Positions 1-8,403 of a DNA stretch of 52,889 nt are shown here, piece after piece (within the stretch, counting starts at the first letter, position 1; every line of letters begins with the position of its first letter). The translations under genes were made by a program, and so were the position numbers. The stretch comes from Flavobacterium bizetiae (GTDB taxonomy: Bacteria > Bacteroidota > Bacteroidia > Flavobacteriales > Flavobacteriaceae). A model generated the notes under the pieces. That model saw nothing but the letters and a program-made list of their open reading frames with translations, searched no databases and was not told the origin of the DNA. The stretch is from the NCBI RefSeq assembly GCF_902804475.1, contig NZ_CADCSU010000105.1, positions 1 through 52,889 of the forward strand. Reading direction: 5' to 3'.

Positions 1-69
1 AGGGAACTTATTACTGCAATAATGATAGTCTTCGCAGGCGGAGATCCTTCAAAAGTATTTAAAACATAA
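1..69 (+). CDS. C-terminal end of an unidentified protein (partial)
   Basis: An open frame enters from the left edge and stops at TAA 67-69, giving 22 residues that end in VFAGGDPSKVFKT. A hairpin that looks like a terminator begins 2 nt after the stop, which fits a genuine gene end. The fragment is too short to assign to a family. It could be a chance open frame, but the tight spacing to the hairpin argues for a real gene. Confidence 0.45.
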   Translation, partial: RELITAIMIVFAGGDPSKVFKT

Positions 70-70
70 A

Positions 71-94
71 GTGGCCGGAATTTCTTCCGACCAC
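71..94 (+). terminator. Hairpin after the partial gene
   Basis: GTGGCCGGAA (71-80) and TTCCGACCAC (85-94) form a 10-bp stem with one C/A mismatch and a TTTC loop. No T run follows immediately; a T-rich stretch comes about 18 nt later. Probably a weak intrinsic terminator or a 3'-end stabilising hairpin. Confidence 0.45.
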
Positions 95-127
95 TCTTAT
101 CTTATGGGAGCTTTTTTATTTATAAGT

Positions 128-298
128 TTTCAGTCGCAGTTTTCAGTCACAGTCTCAGTCTCAGTTTTCAGTCTCAGATTGAACTAAATAGCAAACCCGA
201 CAGATTTTAAAAATCTGTCGGGTTTATTTTTTGGTTTCAATTAAGCTTCAGTCTTCGGTACAACACTGTCTACTGTGACTGAGACTGTAAACTGAATA
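128..298. repeat. CAGTCTCAGT-type simple repeats flanking a terminator
   Basis: From 128 to 178 the DNA is made of CAGTC(A/T)CAGT and CAGTTTTCAGT units. From about 270 to 297 the complementary units occur (GTGACTGAGACTG, AAACTGAAT), so the two sides form an imperfect long inverted repeat around the terminator at 193-225. No coding potential is seen. It looks like an expanding simple repeat of the kind common between Flavobacterium genes. Confidence 0.55.
193..230. terminator. Strong, probably bidirectional terminator hairpin
   Basis: A perfect 15-bp stem (193-207 with 211-225; core ACCCGACAGATTT) is followed on the plus strand by TATTTTTT. It lies between the plus-strand partial gene and the convergent terB-like gene, so it can serve both. 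A degenerate copy of the same hairpin (core AAACCCGACAGATTTTTG) recurs at 50913-50945 after the kynurenine monooxygenase gene, so this is a reused terminator family. Confidence 0.75.
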
Positions 299-730
299 CT
301 ATTTGTTCATGTTTTCCATTTCGAAAAGGAAAGTATCTAAATCTACTTTTTTGTCTACTAAAGACAATGCTTTTCTAACGATGTAATTTACGTTTCCTGG
401 TGTAAATCCCAGAGCTAATCCCATACGGCCTAACATCACTTCTTGTTGATCTCCTAAATGGTGATCTACGTGAACCATTCTGGCTAAATCATACAAACGT
501 TCTAAACGTTGTGTATATAAGTAAGGTGGGTTTATTGGGTGTTTCCACGGATCTTTAAGGATTTCGTTGTATTCTTCTTCTGAAATTTGTAATGTTGAAG
601 CTATTTTATCTAAAAACGTTTGTTCTTCTTCATTAATTTTTCCGTCAGCAAAAGCTACACGAACAATTGCAGAGAAATGGCCTCTGTTTCTTTCTTTGAA
701 TTCGTTATCAAATAATTCTGAAAATGGCAT
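299..730 (-). CDS. TerB-like (tellurite resistance B family) acidic helical protein
   Basis: A 143-residue soluble, largely helical protein. The segment FADGKINEEEQTFLDKIA is the acidic TerB-type motif (DG....E...L..IA), and GLALGFTPGNVNYIVRKAL is a second helical half of the same fold. The ATG at 728-730 (MPFSELF) is preferred to the upstream in-frame TTG at 752-754, because that TTG lies inside a -7 promoter box (TATCTTTG, 752-759) and would not be transcribed. TerB domains bind metal or act as scaffolds near membranes; tellurite resistance itself is not implied. It stands alone, convergent with the partial gene at the left edge. Confidence 0.75.
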   Translation of the reverse strand: MPFSELFDNEFKERNRGHFSAIVRVAFADGKINEEEQTFLDKIASTLQISEEEYNEILKDPWKHPINPPYLYTQRLERLYDLARMVHVDHHLGDQQEVMLGRMGLALGFTPGNVNYIVRKALSLVDKKVDLDTFLFEMENMNK

Positions 731-751
731 AATTTGTTGATTTTTATAAAG

Positions 752-759
752 CAAAGATA
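752..759 (-). promoter_or_regulatory. -7 promoter box of the terB-like gene
   Basis: On the minus strand the bases read TATCTTTG, an exact match to the Bacteroidota -7 consensus TAnnTTTG, 21 nt upstream of the ATG at 730. No clear -33 TTG is seen. It decides the start codon of the gene. Confidence 0.65.
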
Positions 760-899
760 AATTTTATTTTAAATTATTAATTTTAATTTTCTCATAAATT
801 TTAACTTATCAATATTCATTGAATTAATCTTTGGCCTCATTAAATCTTCAAAATAAATCGTAAGTTTACAACCCCTAAACATTTAATAGTATTACCCGT

Positions 900-1493
900 A
901 TGTCAGAATTTTGGATTTATTTTCAAATAGGATTAAAGCACGTTTTAGATATTCACGCTTATGATCACGTTCTTTTTTTAATCGCATTAACAACCCCTTA
1001 TTTGTTCAAAGACTGGAAACGCATTTTGCTTCTCGTTTCTGTATTTACAATTGGCCATACATTGGCTTTATTGCTTTCAGTTTACGGAATCATTGCTATA
1101 AAAGTTAATACAGTCGAGTTTTTAATTCCGATCACTATTTTGATAACGGCGGTTTTTAATCTTTTTACAGCAGGTAAAACATCTAAGAATGACGGACTGA
1201 ATTTAGTGTTTTTTGTAACCCTGTTTTTTGGGATAATTCACGGACTTGGATTCTCTAATTATTTCAAGACAATTTTAGGTGGCTCACCTAGTTCAAAATT
1301 ACTACCTTTAGGCGAGTTTGCGTTAGGAATCGAAGCAGCTCAGTTAGTTGTGGTTTTTGTAGTTCTGATTATATCATATATTGTACAAACCGTATTTCGC
1401 TTTTCAAAGCGCGATTGGGCGCTTGTAATGTCGGCTTTTATTATTGGAGTTGTAGTTCCGATGATTATCGAAAGCCCAATTTGGAACAGATAA
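900..1493 (+). CDS. HupE/UreJ-like integral membrane protein
   Basis: 197 residues with about six hydrophobic segments. The conserved His/Asp pattern of the HupE/UreJ_2 group is visible: H14-x4-H19-x2-D22-H23 in the first helix, H53 in TIGHTLAL and H114 in FGIIHGLGFSN. Relatives are proposed nickel or cobalt permeases, but the subgroup found in Bacteroidota is usually distant from urease or hydrogenase genes, and none are seen here, so the substrate is unknown. The start is the ATG at 900; TAAGTTTA at 861-868 is a possible -7 box. It leads a compact run with dCMP deaminase (5 nt downstream) and the S41 protease. Confidence 0.8.
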   Translation: MSEFWIYFQIGLKHVLDIHAYDHVLFLIALTTPYLFKDWKRILLLVSVFTIGHTLALLLSVYGIIAIKVNTVEFLIPITILITAVFNLFTAGKTSKNDGLNLVFFVTLFFGIIHGLGFSNYFKTILGGSPSSKLLPLGEFALGIEAAQLVVVFVVLIISYIVQTVFRFSKRDWALVMSAFIIGVVVPMIIESPIWNR

Positions 1494-1498
1494 AGTAA

Positions 1499-1930
1499 AT
1501 GGAAGAAAAAAAGTTAAATAAATACGATAAGGCTTATTTAAGAATTGCGACAGAATGGGGAGCACTTTCCTATTGCATGCGAAAAAAAGTAGGCGCCATT
1601 ATCGTAAAAGACCGAATGATTATTTCTGATGGATACAATGGTACGCCATCCGGATTTGAAAATTGCTGCGAAGACGAAGACGGATTAACCCGCTGGGATG
1701 TTCTTCATGCCGAGGCAAATGCAATACTTAAAGTAGCCAGGTCAACACAATCGTGCGAAGGAGCTACTTTATATATTACGCTTTCACCTTGCAAAGAATG
1801 CAGCAAATTGATACATCAGTCAGGAATAAAAAGAGTGGTATATCATAACGGATATCGTGATGATTCCGGAATTCAGTTTTTAATAAAAGCAGGTGTCGAA
1901 GTCGAACATATTCCTGTTTTAGAAGAATAA
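1499..1930 (+). CDS. dCMP deaminase family protein (ComEB-like)
   Basis: 143 residues, the usual length for a deoxycytidylate deaminase. The zinc site is complete: H70-A-E72 (HAEANAIL) with the catalytic Glu, and P97-C98-x2-C101 (SPCKEC). N-terminal KKVGAIIVKDRMI and DGYNGTPSGF match the substrate-binding region of dCMP deaminases rather than tRNA or guanine deaminases. It would convert dCMP to dUMP for dTMP synthesis in the cytosol. The stop codon overlaps the ATG of the next gene (TAATG at 1928-1932), implying translational coupling. Confidence 0.88.
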   Translation: MEEKKLNKYDKAYLRIATEWGALSYCMRKKVGAIIVKDRMIISDGYNGTPSGFENCCEDEDGLTRWDVLHAEANAILKVARSTQSCEGATLYITLSPCKECSKLIHQSGIKRVVYHNGYRDDSGIQFLIKAGVEVEHIPVLEE

Positions 1931-3507
1931 TGAAATTTAACTCAAAATATTTGCCAATTATTATAGGAGCGACCTTTGCTCTTGGTATTGTCAGCGGAAG
2001 CCTTATGAATGCTCCCGTTGATGATCAGCTTTTGGCTAAAAATTATTCGAAAACCAAGCTGAACAAACTCATTGATTTTATCAATAACGAATATGTTGAT
2101 AGCATCAATACCGATTCTATTGTAAACCTTACCGTAGATAATATTCTCTCAAAATTAGATCCACATTCTGTTTACATTCCGCCAACAGAACAGGCTGAAG
2201 TGGCAGAAAGTATGAAAGGTGATTTCGTGGGAATCGGAATTAACTTTTATATGTATAAAGATTCTGTTGCGATTATAAAACCAATCGAAAACGGACCTTC
2301 GGCGAAAGCCGGAATAAAATCTGGTGATAGAATTTTATTTGCAGGAAAAACGAAATTATACGGCAGAAGATTACCGTCTGATAGTTTATTTTCGAAATTA
2401 AAAGGAATAAAAGGTTCTGAAATTGAATTGACGGTTTTTAGAAAATCAGAACAAAAGAAATTAAAGTTTAAAGTAAAAAGAGATATTATCCCTATAAAAA
2501 GTGTGGATGCTTCTTTATTGCTCGATAATAAAACAGGTTATATCAAGATCAACCGTTTTGCAGAAACTACTTTTAATGAATTTAAAACAGGTTTAACGCG
2601 ACTAAAACAAAACGGAATTGAATCTCTTATCATCGATCTTCGCGATAATGGCGGAGGTTATATGGAAGAAGCCATTGCAATTGCCGATGAGTTTTTGAAA
2701 GACAAACAGCTGATTGTTTTTACCAAAAATAAAAACGGAACAACCGAAAAAACTTTTGCGACAAAAGCAGGAAGTTTTGAAACCGGAAAAGTCTATGTTT
2801 TGATTAATGAAAATAGTGCTTCAGCGAGCGAAATTTTAGCAGGAGCTATTCAGGATAGCGACCGCGGAACTATTGTAGGTCGCCGTTCTTTTGGTAAAGG
2901 TTTGGTGCAACGCGAAATGGATTTCAATGACGGATCTGCTGTGCGATTAACCGTAGCGAGATATTATACCCCAACCGGAAGATCGATTCAGAAACCTTAT
3001 AAAAAAGGAAACGAAGAGTATTTTAAAGAATCAGAATCGCGTGTAAAATCAGGCGAACTTTATGCAAAAGACAGTATAAAAGTAGCCGATTCATTAAAAT
3101 TTAAAACTCCAAAAGGTAAAATCGTTTATGGCGGTGGCGGAATTGTTCCGGACGTTTTTGTGCCAATAGAAGCAGAACACGGAAACGAGAATGTGGCTTA
3201 TTTAATGCAGACCGGAATTGTGGGACATTTTGTTTTTGAGGAATTAGATAAAAACCGCGATGCTTTTGCGGGACTTCATTTTAATGAGTTTTTGGCTAAG
3301 ATGAAAAGCTCTGATGCTTATTTTAAAAAGTTCAGAAACTATATTTTAATGACAGGACTTGAGTTAAAATTAGACAAAACCAAAGCATTGGTAAACCGTT
3401 ATATTACTGCAGAATTTGCCCGTCAGCTTTATGGCGAATTGTATTATTATGATGTTATCCTAAAAGATGATGCTATGATAAAAGCAGTTTTGAATCCGAA
3501 AAAGTAA
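1930..3507 (+). CDS. S41 family C-terminal processing protease (CtpA/Prc type) with PDZ domain
   Basis: 525 residues. A membrane anchor or signal segment lies at about 8-24. A PDZ domain spans about 88-175 (GDFVGIGINF, AGIKSGDRI). The S41 core spans about 190-375 with substrate-site RDNGGGY at 238-244, the catalytic Ser in NENSASASE (S298) and the Lys in FGKG (K323), spaced 25 residues as in Prc. The enzyme degrades or trims envelope proteins from the C-terminus and should act in the periplasm. The last 120 residues form a helical tail typical of Bacteroidota members. It is translationally coupled to the dCMP deaminase. Confidence 0.9.
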   Translation: MKFNSKYLPIIIGATFALGIVSGSLMNAPVDDQLLAKNYSKTKLNKLIDFINNEYVDSINTDSIVNLTVDNILSKLDPHSVYIPPTEQAEVAESMKGDFVGIGINFYMYKDSVAIIKPIENGPSAKAGIKSGDRILFAGKTKLYGRRLPSDSLFSKLKGIKGSEIELTVFRKSEQKKLKFKVKRDIIPIKSVDASLLLDNKTGYIKINRFAETTFNEFKTGLTRLKQNGIESLIIDLRDNGGGYMEEAIAIADEFLKDKQLIVFTKNKNGTTEKTFATKAGSFETGKVYVLINENSASASEILAGAIQDSDRGTIVGRRSFGKGLVQREMDFNDGSAVRLTVARYYTPTGRSIQKPYKKGNEEYFKESESRVKSGELYAKDSIKVADSLKFKTPKGKIVYGGGGIVPDVFVPIEAEHGNENVAYLMQTGIVGHFVFEELDKNRDAFAGLHFNEFLAKMKSSDAYFKKFRNYILMTGLELKLDKTKALVNRYITAEFARQLYGELYYYDVILKDDAMIKAVLNPKK

Positions 3508-3526
3508 TCCTTAATTCTTGTATCAG

Positions 3527-3892
3527 ATGAAAATAGAAACTATTGTAAATGCTGAAATCGAACTTTTAACGGCAATAAAAAATGCTGATGTTGCAGCGTT
3601 GGATAAAATGCTGCACGATGATTTGCTTTTTAATTTGCCGGACGGACAAACCATCACAAAAGAATTTGATTTAGAATCGTATCGTTTAGGAAAAATGAAA
3701 ATCGAAACCTTAGAAGCTTCTGATCAAATCATTAATATAATAGAAGATACAGCAGTAGTGAGTGTGATTATCTTATTAAAAGGAGTTTATGATAATAATC
3801 CTATCGCTAATTTGTTTCGTTATATAAGAGTGTGGAGGCAATTCGGCGAAAGCCTAAAAGTTATTGCCGGAAGTTGTACACAAATGGTATAA
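3527..3892 (+). CDS. NTF2-like / DUF4440 small protein
   Basis: 121 residues with the alpha+beta cone pattern of SnoaL/DUF4440 proteins: two N-terminal helices (EIELLTAIKNADVAALDKMLHDDL), then strands including VSVIILLKGVYD and IRVWRQFGESLKVIAGSCTQM. The last segment is the usual W+...WKVIA-type ending. The ATG at 3527 is chosen over a TTG at 3518. There is no signal peptide, so it is probably cytosolic. It follows the protease by 19 nt. Function is unknown; such proteins range from polyketide cyclases to small-ligand binders. Confidence 0.75.
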   Translation: MKIETIVNAEIELLTAIKNADVAALDKMLHDDLLFNLPDGQTITKEFDLESYRLGKMKIETLEASDQIINIIEDTAVVSVIILLKGVYDNNPIANLFRYIRVWRQFGESLKVIAGSCTQMV

Positions 3893-3967
3893 ATTTTGAA
3901 AGTAAAAATATAAATCTAACATAACCGGTTCCTGATAATTATTGGAATTACGGTTAAATTATAAAAT

Positions 3968-4279
3968 ATGAAAAATCTAAAAAGAGTAAGTTTCTTATTG
4001 TTGTTAATGACTTTTGTAATTTCTTGTGCTTGTATGAAAGATAAAAATACGATTTCAGGAAAAGTGATTTCTATCGAAAATGGAAAAGACGGTTATACGG
4101 CCAAAATCAACACCGATAAAAATGAGGTTTATTTTGCTACAATCAGCATTGTAAATCTTGGTGGACCTGAGAATTTCAAAAGATTTAAAGAAGGCGATGA
4201 GGTATCTCTAAAAGGAGAAATCTGGAAAGCAGATACTGAGAAACATATCACGGTAAAAGAAATTGTTTCTGTGAAATAA
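3968..4279 (+). CDS. Small lipoprotein with OB-fold-like domain
   Basis: 103 residues beginning with a lipoprotein signal: hydrophobic stretch to VISC, with Cys20 as the probable lipidated residue. The mature part (ISGKVISIENGKDGYTAKIN, then FKEGDEVSLKGEIW and HITVKEIVSV) alternates short strands with a GDxVxLKGEIW turn, resembling OB-fold periplasmic proteins. I do not recognise a named family. It ends a short plus-strand run and is convergent with the oxidoreductase at 4455. Confidence 0.65.
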   Translation: MKNLKRVSFLLLLMTFVISCACMKDKNTISGKVISIENGKDGYTAKINTDKNEVYFATISIVNLGGPENFKRFKEGDEVSLKGEIWKADTEKHITVKEIVSVK

Positions 4280-4363
4280 AGGGTTAAACCGTGTAAGTTG
4301 TTCATTTAATACTATGCGTGAAGCAATAACTATTAAAAGAAAATAAAACTTAAGTAAAAAAAG

Positions 4364-4434
4364 AAACCATATAAGTTATATAAGTTGATAATATGCGCAA
4401 TGCATTAAATGAACTTATATAACTTATATGGTTT
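4364..4434. repeat. Dispersed inverted-repeat element, copy A
   Basis: A perfect 23-bp inverted repeat (4364-4386 with 4412-4434; arm begins AAACCATATAAG) encloses 25 nt that contain ATGCGCAA (4393-4400). A decayed left-arm-like stretch (TTAAACCGTGTAAGTTG..ATTTAA..ATGCG) starts at 4283, four bases after the lipoprotein stop, so an older or nested copy may span 4283-4434. It sits between convergent genes and may terminate both. Copies B, C and D are at 19535, 32756 and 50871. Confidence 0.8.
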
Positions 4435-4454
4435 AATAATTTTATAGGTAAACT

Positions 4455-5060
4455 TTATCGAATACTATCGTGCGAGTGAGTTTGTATGCCGTTATTCCAT
4501 AAAGTAAGAATATCTGTTGCAACGGCAGCGCCACTTCCGGCAGCAATTGCCAATTGGCTTCTCCAGCCTGCTAAAGTTCCAATAACATAAATGCCGTCGG
4601 CTACTTTATGATCGTCGTTTTTAAGCTGAATACGTTGTTTCTCCGGTAATGCTTTTTTGTGGGGTTCTACATATTGTGTCAAGCCCTCGATGTCAAAAGT
4701 ATTCGCAGAACCAATACCAACAACAATATTTTTTGTTTGATAAGAATTTTTGTTTGTAGTAACCGTAAATTCAGGGTAAGAGCCTTCGACTTTTATTACT
4801 TTTTCATTAAATATTTGGTCAATTTGCGGATAACTTTCACCTAAAAATTGTGAACTTTCATCTAGCAATTGAGAACCTAATTTTCCTGAAGGAACGCCAT
4901 AAGCATTATAGAAAACGGCTTCTTGTAAAGCAGAGTTTTTCTGATGCATAAAAATCCCGATTTTTTTGTCGATGACAAAAGTTTTTTTCTTAGCTGAACC
5001 CAAAACAAGTGCACAAGAAACTCCTGAAGCACCTCCGCCAATAATTAAAACGTCGAACAT
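4455..5060 (-). CDS. Short FAD/NAD(P)-dependent oxidoreductase, thioredoxin-reductase-like
   Basis: 201 residues. The N-terminus VLIIGGGASGVSCALVL is a Rossmann FAD-binding motif (G8-G-G-x-x-G13). The C-terminal DGIYVIGTLAGWRSQLAIAAGSGAAVA is the second FAD-binding motif of thioredoxin-reductase-like enzymes. The central NAD(P)-binding domain and its CxxC pair are absent, which makes the protein about 100 residues shorter than true thioredoxin reductase. Substrate is unknown. It starts 1 nt after the stop of the small membrane protein gene, so the two are one operon. Confidence 0.75.
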   Translation of the reverse strand: MFDVLIIGGGASGVSCALVLGSAKKKTFVIDKKIGIFMHQKNSALQEAVFYNAYGVPSGKLGSQLLDESSQFLGESYPQIDQIFNEKVIKVEGSYPEFTVTTNKNSYQTKNIVVGIGSANTFDIEGLTQYVEPHKKALPEKQRIQLKNDDHKVADGIYVIGTLAGWRSQLAIAAGSGAAVATDILTLWNNGIQTHSHDSIR

Positions 5061-5061
5061 A

Positions 5062-5262
5062 TTAACGACCGTTTGTTTTTTCTTCGATTCTTTTAGAAAT
5101 TCTAAAGATTAAAAGAATCAAAACGGCACAAAATGAAGCTGCGATTCCAATAAAAGCAACTACACTGTCTCCCTGAAAAGGATTTTTGAAGTCTAGCAAC
5201 GTAATATTAAAAACAATTAAAGCTAATGCTAAAAGCACTAAGATTGAAGTAAAAATTTTCAT
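5062..5262 (-). CDS. Small two-helix membrane protein
   Basis: 66 residues with two hydrophobic helices (about 4-23 and 34-53) separated by LDFKNPFQGDS and ending in a basic, charged tail (RISKRIEEKTNGR). No family recognised. The gene is intact, its stop is 1 nt from the next start, and it lies about 100 nt downstream of marC on the same strand. It may be a membrane partner of the downstream oxidoreductase; that is inference from spacing only. Confidence 0.7.
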   Translation of the reverse strand: MKIFTSILVLLALALIVFNITLLDFKNPFQGDSVVAFIGIAASFCAVLILLIFRISKRIEEKTNGR

Positions 5263-5368
5263 AATGGTTGTTGTTTGCCTAAAATAATAAAGTAAAACTC
5301 TTTGACTTAAAAAATGTCTTAAAGTTGTATTTTAGAAATTTTATGGGGTAAATTTATAAAAATAAATG

Positions 5369-5947
5369 TTAGACAAACAAACCTTTAACATTAGCAGCAA
5401 ATAATTTAACAGCAATTGCTAAAAGTATCACTCCAAATGTCTTGCGAACCACGCCAAGTCCGTTTTCTCCTAATAAATTTTCGATTTTTTTAGAAGATTT
5501 TAAAACGATATAAACCAGTATAATATTTAATACAATAGCGATAATAATATTAATGGTGTGAAATTGAGATCGTAGCGATAATAAAGTCGTCATAGTTCCT
5601 GCTCCGGCAATTAACGGAAACGCTAACGGAACGATAGAAGCTGAGCCCGGTTCTTCGTCACGATAAATCCTGATTCCCAAAATCATTTCTAAAGCCAGAA
5701 AGAATAATACAAACGAACCCGCAACGGCAAACGAATGCACGTCGATGCCTATAAGACTTAAAAAACCTTCTCCAACAAAAAGAAATACAATCATAATAAG
5801 GCCTGCTACAATCGAAGCCTTCTCAGATTCGATATGGCCCACTTTAGATCTTAAATTTACAATGATCGGAATTGAGCCTACAATATCAATTACCGCAAAA
5901 AGTACCATCCCAACAGTAATTATTTCTTTAAAGTCGATTTCTAGCAT
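5369..5947 (-). CDS. MarC family integral membrane protein
   Basis: 192 residues, six hydrophobic segments, matching the MarC/UPF0056 family. Characteristic stretches are LFAVIDIVGSIPI in helix 1, LALEMILGIRIYR in the middle and AFPLIAGAGTMTTLLSL, the conserved PLIAGPG-type loop. The family is sometimes labelled as antibiotic resistance, but that link has not held up and the transported substrate is unknown. It has its own promoter box (TACCTTTG on the minus strand, 5981-5988). Confidence 0.88.
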   Translation of the reverse strand: MLEIDFKEIITVGMVLFAVIDIVGSIPIIVNLRSKVGHIESEKASIVAGLIMIVFLFVGEGFLSLIGIDVHSFAVAGSFVLFFLALEMILGIRIYRDEEPGSASIVPLAFPLIAGAGTMTTLLSLRSQFHTINIIIAIVLNIILVYIVLKSSKKIENLLGENGLGVVRKTFGVILLAIAVKLFAANVKGLFV

Positions 5948-5980
5948 ATCACTTTGATTTTAAGGATTTAAAATTTTTTG

Positions 5981-5988
5981 CAAAGGTA
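5981..5988 (-). promoter_or_regulatory. -7 promoter box of marC
   Basis: Minus-strand TACCTTTG matches TAnnTTTG exactly and lies 33 nt upstream of the ATG at 5947. No convincing -33 TTG at the expected spacing. Confidence 0.55.
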
Positions 5989-6084
5989 GATAATAAAGGT
6001 AGGTGTTTTTTTGATACGATGTATTTTTGTTATAAAAACATGGTTTAATGGTTAAAAAAGTGATATTTGTAACAAATAATGGTT

Positions 6085-6182
6085 TAGTCACAAAGATTCT
6101 CAAAGATTTACGCAAAGTTCACAAAGGATAAAATGTTGTAAAGTTTTGCAAATCTTTGGGTAAATCCCTGCTTGCTTTGCGG
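6085..6182. repeat. CGCAAAG/CACAAAG-rich intergenic repeat
   Basis: Units such as CACAAAG, TCTCAAAGATT, CGCAAAGTTCACAAAGG and TTTGCGG recur, with an inverted relation between the two sides. Related blocks lie at about 34230-34325 and 42955-43075. Non-coding; a decayed dispersed repeat family. Confidence 0.5.
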
Positions 6183-6217
6183 TTAATATTTTAAAGTGTT
6201 TATCTGCTTTCTTTGAC

Positions 6218-6225
6218 TATCTTTG
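6218..6225 (+). promoter_or_regulatory. -7 promoter box of the DUF3109 gene
   Basis: TATCTTTG is an exact TAnnTTTG match, 29 nt before the ATG at 6255. An upstream in-frame TTG (6213) overlaps it, so translation must begin at the ATG. Confidence 0.6.
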
Positions 6226-6254
6226 CACTTTATAAATTTCAGTACTTTATTATC

Positions 6255-6824
6255 ATGTTTCAATTAGGAAAAACCATTATTTCAGAAGATATTCTTGAAA
6301 AAGAATTTGTGTGCAACTTGTCAGCTTGTAAAGGAGCTTGCTGTGTTGACGGAGATGCCGGTGCGCCATTAAACGAAGCTGAGACTAAAATCCTGGAAGA
6401 AATTTATCCTAAAGTAAAACCCTTTTTACGTAAAGAAGGAATTGCTGCAATCGAAGCGCAAGGAACCTGGGTAAAAGGGACAGATGGTGATCTTGAAACA
6501 CCATTAATCGATGAAAAAGATTGTGCGTATGTTATTTTTGATGGCAAAACTGCACTTTGCGGAATCGAGCAGGCTTATAATCAGGGAATCATAGATTGGA
6601 AAAAACCGGTTTCTTGTCATTTATACCCAATTCGCGTAAAAGACTTTACAGAGTTTGCTGCAGTTAATTATGATAAATGGGATATTTGCGATGATGCCTG
6701 TTCTTTAGGTAAAGAATTGGAAGTTCCGGTTTATAAATTCGTAAAAGAAGCGTTGATCCGCCGTTTTGGTCGGGATTGGTATTTAGAGCTTGAAAAAGTA
6801 GCCGAAGAACTTAAAAAATCTTAA
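6255..6824 (+). CDS. DUF3109 family cysteine-rich protein
   Basis: 189 residues. The N-terminal cluster C20-x4-C25-x3-C29-C30 ([11 protein letters not shown]) is followed by further Cys in [25 protein letters not shown] and [11 protein letters not shown]. This pattern matches DUF3109, a relative of the YkgJ/CxxCxxCC putative metal or Fe-S binding proteins. Role unknown; cytosolic, with no signal sequence. The start ATG at 6255 is fixed by the promoter box at 6218. The gene stands alone upstream of the ribonucleotide reductase genes. Confidence 0.82.
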   Translation: MFQLGKTIISEDILEKEFVCNLSACKGACCVDGDAGAPLNEAETKILEEIYPKVKPFLRKEGIAAIEAQGTWVKGTDGDLETPLIDEKDCAYVIFDGKTALCGIEQAYNQGIIDWKKPVSCHLYPIRVKDFTEFAAVNYDKWDICDDACSLGKELEVPVYKFVKEALIRRFGRDWYLELEKVAEELKKS

Positions 6825-7160
6825 AAATTCCGGCGCCTTAGTTACTGCTTTTAGAGGATATATTTTAACTCAAAAAATAAAGTTTTAACTCAAAAAAAAA
6901 CTTTTAAAAACAATTGAAAATTTCTTGCTTTTTATTGTAAAAAGTCTATATTTTACGGGCTTCAAGGTCGTTTATTCGTTTTTAAACCATTCATTTACAA
7001 TAAATTAATTATTGTCTGAAAAATATCGCATTTTTCGACCGTTGTTAAAAACTACGTCGAATTGTGAATAAGTTTGGCTTTCATTTTTAGCGATAATTGA
7101 CAATCTTTGTAGTCTATTGAATTAGTAAAAATTCAGTACAAAAATTAAATAAAAATTACC
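6825..7160. other. 336-nt leader region upstream of nrdB
   Basis: No open frame of note. TTTTAACTCAAAAAA occurs twice in tandem near 6865-6900. A possible promoter for nrdB is TTG 7074-7076 with AATCTTTG 7102-7109, one mismatch to the -7 box and a spacing longer than usual, so only weakly supported. No NrdR-type palindrome pair was recognised. A long untranslated leader of about 50 nt or more is likely. Confidence 0.4.
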
Positions 7161-8138
7161 ATGTCACAAGTCGAGCCAATATTACAAGAAAATAAAAATC
7201 GTTTCGTTATTTTTCCTATCAAACATCACGATATTTGGGAATGGTATAAAAAAATGGAGGCTAGTTTCTGGACTGCCGAAGAAATTGACTTGCACCAGGA
7301 TTTGACAGATTGGAACAATAAACTTAGTGACGACGAAAGATATTTCATTAAACATATATTAGCATTCTTTGCAGCTTCTGACGGAATTGTAAATGAAAAC
7401 CTTGCTGAAAACTTTGTAAACGAAGTTCAATATGCTGAGGCGAAGTTTTTCTATGGTTTCCAGATCATGATGGAAAACATTCACAGCGAAACTTACTCTT
7501 TATTAATTGACACTTACGTGAAAGATGAAGCAGAGAAAGCAGAATTGTTTAATGCATTAGAAGTTTTTCCTGCAATTAAGAAAAAAGCAGACTGGGCTTT
7601 AAAGTGGATCGAATCTGATTCGTTTGCTGAAAGACTAATTGCTTTTGCTGCCGTTGAAGGGATTTTCTTTTCAGGTGCCTTCTGTTCTATTTATTGGTTA
7701 AAAAAACGTGGTTTAATGCCAGGTTTAACTTTTTCTAACGAGTTGATTTCCCGTGACGAAGGTGTACACTGTGACTTTGCAGTGCACTTACACAATCATC
7801 ACCTGATTAATAAAGTACCAAAAGACAGAATTAAAGAAATCATCGTTGATGCCTTAGATATCGAAAGAGAATTTGTTACAGAATCTTTGCCGGTAAGTTT
7901 AATTGGTATGAATGCTGCTTTAATGACGCAATACTTAGAATTTGTTGCGGATAGATTATTAGTAGAATTAGGTTGCGAACGTGTATATGGATCAGCGAAT
8001 CCGTTTGACTTCATGGACATGATTTCTCTTCAGGGAAAAACTAATTTCTTTGAAAAACGTGTTGCAGAGTATCAAAAATCTGGTGTGATGAACACAGACA
8101 GCGATGCTCAGAAAATTTCATTTGATGCAGATTTTTAG
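7161..8138 (+). CDS. nrdB: Ribonucleoside-diphosphate reductase small subunit (class Ia R2)
   Basis: 325 residues. The diiron ligands are all visible: D43 (FWTAEEIDL), E105 and H108 (MMENIHSE), E166 (VEGIFFSG), E200 and H203 (SRDEGVH). The radical tyrosine is present at Y112 (HSETYS), which makes it a class Ia rather than Ic subunit. The C-terminus FDADF is the R1-binding tail and resembles that of eukaryotic R2. It supplies the radical for reduction of ribonucleotides by NrdA. The order nrdB before nrdA, with a 265-nt gap, suggests separate or attenuated expression of the large subunit. Confidence 0.95.
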   Translation: MSQVEPILQENKNRFVIFPIKHHDIWEWYKKMEASFWTAEEIDLHQDLTDWNNKLSDDERYFIKHILAFFAASDGIVNENLAENFVNEVQYAEAKFFYGFQIMMENIHSETYSLLIDTYVKDEAEKAELFNALEVFPAIKKKADWALKWIESDSFAERLIAFAAVEGIFFSGAFCSIYWLKKRGLMPGLTFSNELISRDEGVHCDFAVHLHNHHLINKVPKDRIKEIIVDALDIEREFVTESLPVSLIGMNAALMTQYLEFVADRLLVELGCERVYGSANPFDFMDMISLQGKTNFFEKRVAEYQKSGVMNTDSDAQKISFDADF

Positions 8139-8403
8139 ACAACAAGAATAATTTTAGCGTTACCTCGAAACGTTAGAAAGAATAAAATTTTATAACAGAA
8201 CATTTTTCGGTTGAATCTCTTTCCCAAATCGCAGATTCAATAACAATTTTTAATGCCTTTTCGGTCTATTTTGTAGGCTGGAACAGATAACTATTGAGAA
8301 TCCTGCAATTCTCAAAAAATAATTATAAAACACGCAATGTTTAAGTACTGGAAATCGTTATTCCAGTGTCTTTCATTTTTTCAATAACTAAAATAGTAAG
8401 CTT
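8139..8403. other. nrdB-nrdA intergenic spacer with small hairpins
   Basis: Several short stems occur: GAATCT/AGATTC near 8214-8240, TTGAGAAT/ATTCTCAA near 8293-8315, and ACTGGAA (8347-8353) with TTCCAGT (8361-8367) followed by a T-rich stretch, about 35 nt before the nrdA start. The last could act as a weak terminator or attenuator; no leader peptide was recognised. Confidence 0.35.

Noticed and set aside
128..180. CRISPR array from the repeated CAGTCTCAGT units
   Set aside because: Units are 9-11 nt, contiguous, with no unique spacers and no cas genes nearby.
730..754. A longer TerB-like protein starting at the TTG at 754
   Set aside because: The TTG lies in an exact -7 promoter box (TATCTTTG); the ATG at 730 gives a family-like N-terminus.
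5369..5947. MarC as a multiple antibiotic resistance determinant
   Set aside because: The family label is historical; the sequence shows only an integral membrane protein of unknown substrate.
6213..6254. A 14-residue N-terminal extension of the DUF3109 protein
   Set aside because: Its TTG start overlaps the promoter box at 6218-6225; the ATG at 6255 fits.
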